The notes under the pieces: generated by a model | Seen by the model: the letters and a program-made list of their open reading frames with translations, nothing else | Told to the model about the DNA's origin: nothing | Databases searched by the model: none | Program-made: the position numbers and the translations under genes | Origin: DASSKF01 sp035690725 | GTDB taxonomy: Bacteria; Actinomycetota; Actinomycetes; Actinomycetales; Dermatophilaceae | Direction of reading: 5' to 3' | Length of the DNA: 16,730 bases | Assembly: GCA_035690725.1 (NCBI GenBank) | Contig: DASSKF010000183.1 | Location: 1 to 16,730, forward strand | Part shown: in pieces, positions 5,817 to 12,299 of the stretch | How the letters are laid out: each line of letters begins with the position of its first letter | Numbering within the stretch: the stretch's first letter is position 1

Positions 5817-8427
5817 TTTGTGGGAGGTGGGCGGCGAGGAAGGGGGCGGTGCGGCTCTCGCGCGCCCGCGCGACCCGTGTCCCGCTCCCGGCCGCGCCCG
5901 CCACCTCGGCACCCGCCACCTCGGCACCGGCCACCTCGGCGCCGGCCATCTCGGCACCCGCCACCTCGGCGCCCGCCACCTCGGCGCCGGCCACCTCGGC
6001 CGGCGTCCCGGTCGCCACCACTCGGCCACCGTCGTTGCCGGCGCCCGGCCCGAGGTCGATCACGTGGTCGGCCTGCGCGACGACCGCCATGTCGTGCTCG
6101 ACGAGCACGACGGTGCTGCCACCGTCGACCAGTCCCTGGAGCTGCCGCATCAGCACCTCGACGTCGGCGGGGTGCAGGCCGGTCGTCGGCTCGTCGAGCA
6201 GGTAGACCGTCCCCCGGCGCCGCGACCGCTGCAGCTCGGTGGCCAGCTTGATCCGCTGGGCCTCCCCGCCGGACAGCTCGGTGGCCGGCTGCCCGAGGTG
6301 CAGGTAGCCCAGGCCGACGTCGACCAGCGTGGCCAGGCTGCGGGAGACCCCCTTCACCTCGGCGAAGACCTGCGCGGCCTCGTCCACGCTCAGATCCAGC
6401 ACGTCCGCGATCGTCCGCCCGTGCCAGGTCACCTCGAGCGTCTCGGGGTTGTAGCGCCGCCCGTGGCATGTCGGGCAGGGCCGGTACGTCCCGGGCAGGA
6501 AGAGCAGCTCCACCGAGACGAAGCCCTCCCCCTGGCACGTCTCGCAGCGACCACCCTTGACGTTGAACGAGAACCGGCCCACCCCGTAGCCCCGCCGCCT
6601 CGCCTCCTCGGTGCCGGCGAACAGCTTGCGCACCCCGTCGAAGAGCCCGGTGTAGGTCGCCAGGTTCGACCGCGGCGTCCGCCCGATCGGCTTCTGGTCC
6701 ACGCGGACGACCCGGCGCACCTGCTCCAGCCCCGTCACCGCCGGCAGCGCCGACGCAGCGGGGACTCCCTCCGGGGAGACGGCGTCCGTGGCGCCGTCCT
6801 CGTCGTCGTCGCCCTCCTCGACCTCGCCGGAGACCGTCCCGCTGCCGAGGTGCCCGGCCAGCACGTCGGCGAGGACCCGCAGCAGGGTGGACTTGCCCGA
6901 GCCGGACACCCCGGTCACGGCGGTGAGCACGCCGAGCGGGAACGACACGTCCACACCGGACAGGTTGTGCCGCCGCACCTCGTGCAGCGTGAGCGTGCCG
7001 TGCGACTCACGCCGAAGGCGCTCGTCGCGAATCCGCTTGCCCGGGAAGAGGAACCGGCCGGTCACCGACGAGGGGACCTCGCGCAGCCCACCCACCGGGC
7101 CGGCATACAGCACCTCTCCCCCGGCCTCCCCCGCCCCCGGACCGACGTCGACGAGCCAGTCGGCCCGCCGCACCACGTCCAGGTCGTGCTCGACGACGAG
7201 CAAGGAGTTCCCGCCGGAGACGAGGCGGTCCAGCACGGTCAGTAGCGGCTCGGTGTCCGCGGGATGGAGGCCGGCCGACGGCTCGTCGAGGACGTAGACG
7301 ACACCGAAGAGCCCGGACCGCAGCTGGGTGGCGAGCCGCAACCGCTGCAGCTCGCCGGACGACAGGGTCGGCGTCGAGCGGTCCATGCTCAGGTAGCCGA
7401 GGCCGAGCTCGAGCAACACCTCGACCACGCCGAGCAGGTCGGGCACGAGCGTGTCAGCCACGTCGCCCTCCTCCGCGCGGCCGCGAACCTCCTCCAGCAG
7501 GTCACGCACGTCCTCCAGCGGGGTGTGCCACCACTGGTCGATCGCCCGTCCGGCCACCGTGACGGCCAGCGCCTCGGGCCGCAACCGGCGACCACGGCAG
7601 ACGGGGCAGGCGACGGTGTCGACGAACTGGAGGGCGCGCCGGCGGGCCGAGGCGCTCTTCGAGTCGGACAGCGTCCGCATGAGGTGACGCGCCGCGCTCT
7701 GGTACTGCCCCTCGTAGGGCCGGTGGATGCGCCCGGCCTCCCGGACCGGGTGGACCGTGACGACCGGCTCCTCGTCGGTGAACAGGATCCACTCGCGGTC
7801 CGCGGCGGGCAGGTCCTCCCACGGCCGGTCGACGTCGTAGCCGAGGGTGTCGAGGATGTCCCGGAAGTTCTTGCCCAGCCACGCGCCCGGCCAGGAGGCG
7901 ATCGCCTTCTCCCGGATGGACAGCGTGGGGTCCGGGACCATCCGCGCCTCGGTGGGGCGGTGCACCAGGCCGAGGCCGTGGCACTCGGGGCACGCACCGG
8001 CAACGGTGTTGGGCGAGAACGAGTCCGAGTCCAGGCGCGCGGCCGCGGTCGGGTAGGTCCCCGCCCGGGAGAACAGCATCCGCACCGTGTTCGACAGCGT
8101 CGTCACCGTGCCGACGCTGGAGCGTGCGCTCGTGCCTCCACGGCTCTGCTGCAGCGCGACCGCCGGCGGGAGGCCGGTCACCTCCCGGACCCGCGGCGCC
8201 TCGACCTGGTTGATCAGGCGCCGGGCGTAGGGCGCGACCGACTCGAAGTAGCGGCGCTGGGCCTCGGCGTAGATGGTGCCGAACGCCAGCGAGGACTTGC
8301 CCGACCCGGAGATGCCGGTGAACACGACCATCCGGTCCCGCGGGACGTCGACGTCGACCCCGCGCAGGTTGTGCAGACGGGCGTCGTGGACGCGGATGAG
8401 CTCGTCGGGAGCGGGGTCGGTCGGCAC
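5812..8427 (-). CDS. UvrA-like excinuclease ATPase lacking the UvrB-binding domain (UvrA2 type)
   Basis: The 871-residue protein has two ABC-type ATPase halves. Walker A motifs are GISGSGKSS (38-46) and GVSGSGKST (about 506). Signatures are LSSGELQR (about 353) and LSGGEAQR (about 716). Walker B motifs are VLDEPSAGLHP (about 378) and LLDEPTTGLHP (about 740). Zinc-module cysteines are present: CPECHGLG (about 143), CPVC (about 272), CETC (about 627) and CPTC (about 650). After LLFSRAGTYP the sequence passes almost directly to ACPECHGLG, so the UvrB-binding domain of canonical UvrA is missing, as in UvrA2 proteins linked to DNA damage or drug tolerance. An acidic insert (EEGDDDEDG) follows the second Walker A. 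The C-terminal tail contains seven VAGAE repeats. GTG at 8427 is chosen because TAGGGT lies 7 bases upstream. The stop codon lies inside the 73-base palindrome. Confidence 0.9.
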   Translation of the reverse strand: MPTDPAPDELIRVHDARLHNLRGVDVDVPRDRMVVFTGISGSGKSSLAFGTIYAEAQRRYFESVAPYARRLINQVEAPRVREVTGLPPAVALQQSRGGTSARSSVGTVTTLSNTVRMLFSRAGTYPTAAARLDSDSFSPNTVAGACPECHGLGLVHRPTEARMVPDPTLSIREKAIASWPGAWLGKNFRDILDTLGYDVDRPWEDLPAADREWILFTDEEPVVTVHPVREAGRIHRPYEGQYQSAARHLMRTLSDSKSASARRRALQFVDTVACPVCRGRRLRPEALAVTVAGRAIDQWWHTPLEDVRDLLEEVRGRAEEGDVADTLVPDLLGVVEVLLELGLGYLSMDRSTPTLSSGELQRLRLATQLRSGLFGVVYVLDEPSAGLHPADTEPLLTVLDRLVSGGNSLLVVEHDLDVVRRADWLVDVGPGAGEAGGEVLYAGPVGGLREVPSSVTGRFLFPGKRIRDERLRRESHGTLTLHEVRRHNLSGVDVSFPLGVLTAVTGVSGSGKSTLLRVLADVLAGHLGSGTVSGEVEEGDDDEDGATDAVSPEGVPAASALPAVTGLEQVRRVVRVDQKPIGRTPRSNLATYTGLFDGVRKLFAGTEEARRRGYGVGRFSFNVKGGRCETCQGEGFVSVELLFLPGTYRPCPTCHGRRYNPETLEVTWHGRTIADVLDLSVDEAAQVFAEVKGVSRSLATLVDVGLGYLHLGQPATELSGGEAQRIKLATELQRSRRRGTVYLLDEPTTGLHPADVEVLMRQLQGLVDGGSTVVLVEHDMAVVAQADHVIDLGPGAGNDGGRVVATGTPAEVAGAEVAGAEVAGAEMAGAEVAGAEVAGAEVAGAAGSGTRVARARESRTAPFLAAHLPQT
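5900..6004 (-). repeat. Seven tandem 15-base repeats encoding VAGAE
   Basis: Seven consecutive 15-base units with core GCCACCTCGGC (plus strand) encode seven pentapeptides, VAGAE or MAGAE, the last ending VAGAA, at about residues 808-842 of the UvrA-like protein. Unit four has ATC in place of ACC, giving Met, and third positions vary, so the array is not a fresh duplication throughout. The first unit grows out of the normal family sequence GTPAEVA, and the usual tail ending TAPFLAAHL resumes after the array. It therefore looks like slippage expansion in a surface loop. Confidence 0.9.
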
Positions 8428-8434
8428 CCGCGCA

Positions 8435-8440
8435 ACCCTA
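8435..8440 (-). promoter_or_regulatory. -10 box of the UvrA-like gene (leaderless start)
   Basis: The minus strand reads TAGGGT, then 7 bases (TGCGCGG), then GTG at 8427. There is no Shine-Dalgarno sequence. This is a good leaderless arrangement and supports the GTG start against the upstream in-frame ATG at 8496. Confidence 0.55.
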
Positions 8441-8452
8441 CGGCCAGCCGGG

Positions 8453-8476
8453 GGCGGCGCGCGCAGCTGCGCCGCC
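8453..8476. promoter_or_regulatory. Dyad between the divergent uvrA-like and aldo/keto reductase promoters
   Basis: GGCGGCGC (8453-8460) is an inverted copy of GCGCCGCC (8469-8476), with an 8-base centre. A nested perfect palindrome, GCGCAGCTGCGC, lies at 8461-8472. The dyad sits between the two facing -10 boxes and could be an operator for both genes. In DNA this rich in G and C it could also be chance. Confidence 0.3.
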
Positions 8477-8481
8477 GTGCC

Positions 8482-8487
8482 TACAGT
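8482..8487 (+). promoter_or_regulatory. -10 box of the aldo/keto reductase gene (leaderless start)
   Basis: TACAGT is followed by 7 bases (CGAGGGC) and then ATG at 8495. The box matches TANNNT and the spacing puts transcription start at or next to the ATG. No -35 is obvious. Confidence 0.55.
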
Positions 8488-8494
8488 CGAGGGC

Positions 8495-9505
8495 ATGGAG
8501 TTCAGGAATCTGGGCAGGAGCGGTCTGCGGATCTCCGAGATCGCCTACGGCAACTGGCTGACGCACGGGTCGCAGGTCGAGCGCGAGCAGGCGCTGGCGT
8601 GCGTGCGTGAGGCGCTGGACGTCGGCATCACGACCTTCGACACCGCCGACGTCTACGCGAACACCAAGGCCGAGAGCGTGCTCGGTGAGGCGCTGAAGGG
8701 CCAGCGGCGCGAGGGCCTGGAGGTCTTCACCAAGGTCTACTTCCCGACCGGCCCCGGCGAGAAGAACGACCACGGCCTCTCGCGCAAGCACATCATGGAG
8801 TCGATCAACGGCTCGCTGTCCCGGCTGGGCACCGACTACGTCGACCTCTACCAGGCGCACCGCTTCGACCACGACACGCCGCTCGAGGAGACGATGGAGG
8901 CGTTCGCCGACGTCGTCCGCCAGGGCAAGGCCCTCTACATCGGCGCCTCGGAGTGGACGGCCGACCAGCTCCGGCGGGGGCATGCCCTGGCGCGCGAGCT
9001 CCGGATCCCCTTCGTTTCCAACCAGCCTCAGTACAACATGCTCTGGCGGGTGATCGAGGCCGACGTCGTGCCGACCTCCGAGCAGCTCGGGATCGGCCAG
9101 GTCGTCTGGTCGCCGATCGCGCAGGGCGTGCTGACCGGGAAGTACCAGCCGGGCCAGGCACCGCCAGCAGGCTCGCGGGCCACGGACGAAAAGGGCGGCG
9201 CCAGCATGATCGAGCACCTGCTCAAGGACGAGGTGCTCGAGCAGGTGCAGCAACTGCAGCCGATCGCCGCCGACCTCGGCCTGTCGATGGCGCAGCTCGC
9301 GATTGCATGGGTCCTGCAGAACCCCAACGTGTCCGCCGCCATCGTCGGTGCCTCCCGCCCTGAGCAGGTGGGCGACAACGTCAGGGCAGCCGGTGTGCGG
9401 CTCGACGCCGACGTGCTGGAGCGTATCGACAAGGTGCTCGAGCCGGTGATCCAGACCGACCCCGACAACACGAAGTCCCCGAAGCGGATCGAGGCCTTCG
9501 GGTGA
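8495..9505 (+). CDS. Aldo/keto reductase (Kv-beta/YghZ-like)
   Basis: The 336-residue NADPH-dependent oxidoreductase opens MEFRNLGRSGLRISEIAYGNW. The AKR catalytic tetrad is complete: Asp49 in TFDTADVY, Tyr54, Lys80 in FTKVYFP and His122 in YQAHRFD. The conserved RLGTDYVDLYQAH segment and the cofactor-binding end (AAIVGASRPEQVGDN) are present. The long loops and the SNQPQYNMLWR strand favour the Kv-beta/YghZ branch, whose members reduce small aldehydes such as methylglyoxal; the substrate here is not shown. It is cytoplasmic and of normal length. The ATG at 8495 is chosen over earlier in-frame starts because of the TACAGT box. It diverges from the UvrA-like gene and lies 17 bases upstream of the sulfurtransferase, which has a possible promoter of its own. 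Confidence 0.93.
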   Translation: MEFRNLGRSGLRISEIAYGNWLTHGSQVEREQALACVREALDVGITTFDTADVYANTKAESVLGEALKGQRREGLEVFTKVYFPTGPGEKNDHGLSRKHIMESINGSLSRLGTDYVDLYQAHRFDHDTPLEETMEAFADVVRQGKALYIGASEWTADQLRRGHALARELRIPFVSNQPQYNMLWRVIEADVVPTSEQLGIGQVVWSPIAQGVLTGKYQPGQAPPAGSRATDEKGGASMIEHLLKDEVLEQVQQLQPIAADLGLSMAQLAIAWVLQNPNVSAAIVGASRPEQVGDNVRAAGVRLDADVLERIDKVLEPVIQTDPDNTKSPKRIEAFG

Positions 9506-9508
9506 GGC

Positions 9509-9514
9509 TACGGT
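9509..9514 (+). promoter_or_regulatory. Possible -10 box of the sulfurtransferase gene
   Basis: TACGGT lies 8 bases before GTG at 9523, squeezed between the stop of the reductase and the start of the sulfurtransferase. It matches TANNNT and would give a transcript with almost no leader. Read-through from the reductase is also possible. Confidence 0.4.
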
Positions 9515-9522
9515 GACAAGTC

Positions 9523-10386
9523 GTGAGTTCCCCCACCCCTGATCCCCTCGTCTCCCCCGGCACGCTGCGGGGCCTGCTCGACGGCCCCGACCAGTCCCGG
9601 CCGGTCCTGCTCGACGTGCGGTACCGGCTCGGCGAGGACGACGGCCGCGAGCAGTACGAGCGGGCCCACCTGCCCAGCGCGGTCTACCTCGACCTCGACG
9701 CCGCCCTGGCAGACATCCGTCCCGACGGGACGGGCGGTCGGCACCCGATGCCGGAGGCCGACACGTTCCAGGCGGCGATGCGGGCCGCGGGCGTGTGGGA
9801 GAACCGGCCGGTGGTCGCCTACGACGACTGGCTGTCCCTCGCGGCGAGCCGCGCGTGGTGGCTGCTGCGCTACTTCGGCAAGAGTGACGTCTACGTCCTC
9901 GACGGCGGGCTGGGTGCGTGGCGCGCCGCCGGTCTGCCCGTGGAGTCGGGCGCGGTGGTGCCCGTCCCCGGCGACTTCACGGCGCAGCCCGGCCACGCGC
10001 GACTCCTGACCGCGGACGACGTCCTCGCGTATGCCGACCGCGGACACCTCCTGGACGCCCGCCCCGCGGACCGGTTCCGCGGCGAGAACGAGGTGATCGA
10101 CCCGGTCCCGGGCCACATCCCGGGGGCGCACTGCCTGCCTGCCCTGGAGACCGTCGACGCCGAGGGACGCTTCCGTCCGGCGGAGGCACTCGCCGCGGAC
10201 GCCGCGGGGTTGGGTGTCCGGTCCGGGGACGATGTCGGGACCTACTGCGGCTCGGGCGTCCAGGCGACCCACCTTGCCCTGGCCCTGCGGCACGCCGGTG
10301 TCAGCGACGACGCCGGGGTCTACATCGGGTCGTGGAGCGACTGGATCACCGATCCGGACCGGCCCGCCGCAACCGGTCCGGCCTGA
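9523..10386 (+). CDS. sseA: Sulfurtransferase with two rhodanese domains (3-mercaptopyruvate/thiosulfate type)
   Basis: The 287-residue protein has two rhodanese folds. The first (about 20-135) contains LLDVRYRL, AHLPSAVYLDLD and YDDWLSLAASRAWWLL, where the active-site Cys is replaced by Asp, as expected for the inactive domain. The second (about 165-280) contains LLDARPADRFRGE, GHIPGAHCLP and the active loop YCGSGVQA with Cys242. The CGSGV loop resembles 3-mercaptopyruvate sulfurtransferases more than thiosulfate rhodaneses (CRKG). It would transfer sulfane sulfur to cyanide, thiols or acceptor proteins in the cytoplasm. GTG at 9523 starts 17 bases after the aldo/keto reductase stop. It converges with dusB, with 9 bases between stops. 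Confidence 0.9.
   Translation: MSSPTPDPLVSPGTLRGLLDGPDQSRPVLLDVRYRLGEDDGREQYERAHLPSAVYLDLDAALADIRPDGTGGRHPMPEADTFQAAMRAAGVWENRPVVAYDDWLSLAASRAWWLLRYFGKSDVYVLDGGLGAWRAAGLPVESGAVVPVPGDFTAQPGHARLLTADDVLAYADRGHLLDARPADRFRGENEVIDPVPGHIPGAHCLPALETVDAEGRFRPAEALAADAAGLGVRSGDDVGTYCGSGVQATHLALALRHAGVSDDAGVYIGSWSDWITDPDRPAATGPA
10354..10381. terminator. Hairpin at the convergent sulfurtransferase/dusB junction
   Basis: CCGGACCGG (10354-10362) and CCGGTCCGG (10373-10381) are perfect 9-base inverted copies around a 10-base loop. They lie in the last codons of the sulfurtransferase and just beyond the dusB stop. There is no T-tract, so it is a candidate bidirectional terminator only. Confidence 0.4.
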
Positions 10387-10395
10387 GCAGCCGGC

Positions 10396-11649
10396 TCATC
10401 CGCCGTCGACGACGGACTGCTCCGCCTCGTGGACGGCGCGGGCGTGCTCGGCGTTCAGCTCCCGGCTGTCCAGCCACCCCTCGGGCAGCACGACCCGACG
10501 CTCGGATCCGGCCCGGCCGCGCGGCCCCTCGGCCGGCTCCCCCGGCCACGGCTGGTCGAGGTCGAGTGTGGCGATGAGGTCGTCCAGGGCTCCGAACGAG
10601 TCGACCAGGCCCAGGCGGCTGCGCACGTGCGAGCCCGCGCGGAACCCCTTGAGGTACCAGGCAATGTGCTTGCGGATGTCGCGGCACGCCTTGAGCTCGC
10701 TGTCGTGGAACTCGGCGAGGTACGCGGTGTGCCGGCGCAGCGTCGCCGCCACCTCGCGCAGCGACGGGCGCACGCGCTGCGCCGAGCCGGCGAAGGCGGC
10801 AGCGAGGTCGGTGAACAGCCAGGGTCGGCCGAGGCAGCCGCGGCCGACCACGACTCCGTCGCAACCGGTCTCCTCGACCATGCAGAGGGCGTCCTCGGCG
10901 GACCAGATGTCCCCGTTGCCGAGCACGGGGATGGACGTGACGGCCTGCTTGAGCGCCCGGATCGCCCCCCAGTCCGCCCGGCCCGAGTAGGCCTGCGACG
11001 CCGTCCGCCCGTGCAGCGCCACCGCCGCCGCGCCCTCGCCCTCGGCGATGCGGCCGGCCTCGAGGTGGGTGAGGTGGTCGCCGTCGATGCCCCGACGCAT
11101 CTTGACGGTGACGGGCACGTCGTACGGAGCCGCCTCGCGCACGGCCGCACCGACGATGCCCCGGAACAGGTCGGTCTTCCACGGCAGCGCGGCCCCGCCG
11201 CCCCTGCGGGTGACCTTGGGCACGGGGCAGCCGAAGTTGAGGTCCACGTGGTTGGCGCGGTCCTCCTCCAGCAGCATGCGCACCGCCGCGGCCACGGTGG
11301 CGGGGTCGGTGCCGTAGAGCTGGATCGAGCGTGGCGACTCGTCCGGGTCGTGCTCGATGAGGCGCATGGACACCGGTGTGCGCTCCACGAGCGCCCGCGA
11401 GGTGATCATCTCGCTGACGTAGAGCGAGGTCGCGCCCGTGGCACCGCCGGCCGCGGACCCGGCGTCGCCGTACTGCCGGCACAGGCGCCGGAATGCCCGG
11501 TTGGTGATTCCCGCCATGGGCGCGAGCACCACGGGGGAGGCGATGGTGTGCCGCCCGATCTGCAGGGGCGGCACGGCGCGCCCCGCGTCGGGCGAGGGCG
11601 CGGCGGTGGCGTCGGGACGGGCGGTGCCGGTCAGGGTGGTCGTCGTCAT
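10396..11649 (-). CDS. dusB: tRNA-dihydrouridine synthase DusB
   Basis: The 417-residue FMN enzyme reduces uridines in the D-loop of tRNA with NADPH. The family entry LAPMAGITNRAFR is at about 42-54. The catalytic Cys is 141 in DLNFGCPVPKVTRRGGGAAL. VTVKMRRGID gives the conserved Lys, HGRTASQAYSG the FMN phosphate region, and PVLGNGDIWS and GVVVGRGCLGRPW the later barrel strands. The C-terminal helical tRNA-binding domain contains RKHIAWYLKGF. An Ala/Gly-rich loop (GDAGSAAGGATGATSL) precedes YVSEM, an expansion also common in actinobacterial homologues. The first 25 or so residues are low-complexity. ATG at 11649 has GACAAT 9 bases upstream and no ribosome site. It lies 41 bases after the response regulator on the same strand, so partial read-through is possible. 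Confidence 0.94.
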   Translation of the reverse strand: MTTTTLTGTARPDATAAPSPDAGRAVPPLQIGRHTIASPVVLAPMAGITNRAFRRLCRQYGDAGSAAGGATGATSLYVSEMITSRALVERTPVSMRLIEHDPDESPRSIQLYGTDPATVAAAVRMLLEEDRANHVDLNFGCPVPKVTRRGGGAALPWKTDLFRGIVGAAVREAAPYDVPVTVKMRRGIDGDHLTHLEAGRIAEGEGAAAVALHGRTASQAYSGRADWGAIRALKQAVTSIPVLGNGDIWSAEDALCMVEETGCDGVVVGRGCLGRPWLFTDLAAAFAGSAQRVRPSLREVAATLRRHTAYLAEFHDSELKACRDIRKHIAWYLKGFRAGSHVRSRLGLVDSFGALDDLIATLDLDQPWPGEPAEGPRGRAGSERRVVLPEGWLDSRELNAEHARAVHEAEQSVVDGG

Positions 11650-11658
11650 GGCGCGCCC

Positions 11659-11664
11659 ATTGTC
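11659..11664 (-). promoter_or_regulatory. Possible -10 box of dusB
   Basis: The minus strand reads GACAAT, 9 bases before ATG at 11649. Five of six bases would fit a TANNNT-like box except for the first T. With normal spacing the leader would be only 2-3 bases long. Confidence 0.3.
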
Positions 11665-11690
11665 CCATTCGCCCGAGCCGGGACCGTCGG

Positions 11691-12299
11691 TCAGAGCCAG
11701 CCATTGCCGTCGGCGATCCGCACCGCCTCGGCGCGGGTGCTGGCGCCGGTCTTGCCGATCGCCGACGACAGGTGGTTGCGGATCGTGCCCTCGGACAGGA
11801 ACAGCACCCGAGCCATCGCGGCGACCGTCGAGCCGTCCCGCGCGGCACGCAGGACGTCCGACTCCCGCTCGGTCAGGGGCGACTCGCCGGTGACGAGGCT
11901 GTCCATCGCCAGGGCCGGGTCCACGACGCGCAGGCCCGCGTGGGCGCGACGGACCGCGTCGGCGAGCTGCTTGGCGGGTGTGTCCTTCACGACGAACCCG
12001 GCCGCCCCCGCCTGCAGCGCCCGCCGCAGGTAGCCGGGCCGACCGAAGGTCGTGACGATGAGGACGTGCACGTCCGGCGCCTCGCGATGGAGGGCCTCGG
12101 TGGCGGCGATCCCGTCCATGCCGGGCATCTCCACGTCGAGGAGGGCGACCTCGGGGTGGTGCTCGAGCGCCGCAGGCACCACCTCGTCCCCCCGGCCCAC
12201 CTCCGCGACCACGTCCAGGTCCGGCTCGAGCGCCAGGAGGGCGGCCAGGGCACCGCGCACGAGGGCCTGGTCGTCGGCGAGCATCACCCGGATCGTCAC
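11691..12299 (-). CDS. NarL/FixJ (LuxR-type HTH) response regulator
   Basis: The 202-residue regulator has a receiver domain with acidic pocket Asp9-Asp10, phospho-acceptor Asp55 in LLDVEMPGMDG, a Thr83-Thr84 switch and Lys105 in VVKDTP. The LuxR-type helix-turn-helix spans about residues 140-202, with LTERESDVLRAA and EGTIRNHLSSAIGKTGAST forming the recognition helix region. All phosphotransfer residues are intact. The GTG start overlaps the histidine kinase stop by 4 bases (GTGA), so the two are translationally coupled and form a cognate pair of the DesK/DesR or YvfT/YvfU class. It probably controls the upstream ABC transporter genes of its own operon, perhaps through the dyad at 15364-15398; that is inferred from arrangement. 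It is cytoplasmic and DNA binding. Confidence 0.94.
   Translation of the reverse strand: MTIRVMLADDQALVRGALAALLALEPDLDVVAEVGRGDEVVPAALEHHPEVALLDVEMPGMDGIAATEALHREAPDVHVLIVTTFGRPGYLRRALQAGAAGFVVKDTPAKQLADAVRRAHAGLRVVDPALAMDSLVTGESPLTERESDVLRAARDGSTVAAMARVLFLSEGTIRNHLSSAIGKTGASTRAEAVRIADGNGWL

Noticed and set aside
5900..6004. Repeat array considered as a CRISPR
   Set aside because: The units are contiguous 15-base coding repeats with no spacers, and no cas genes are near.
5818..8610. Long plus-strand open frames (5818-7245 and 7264-8610) opposite the UvrA-like gene
   Set aside because: They are antisense frames kept open by the high G+C content of the real gene. Their translations are rich in Arg, Gly, Pro and His with no domain, while the minus strand encodes complete UvrA motifs.
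10429..12033. Plus-strand open frame of 534 codons
   Set aside because: It lies opposite dusB and the response regulator, both of which have full catalytic motifs. Its translation has no recognisable domain.
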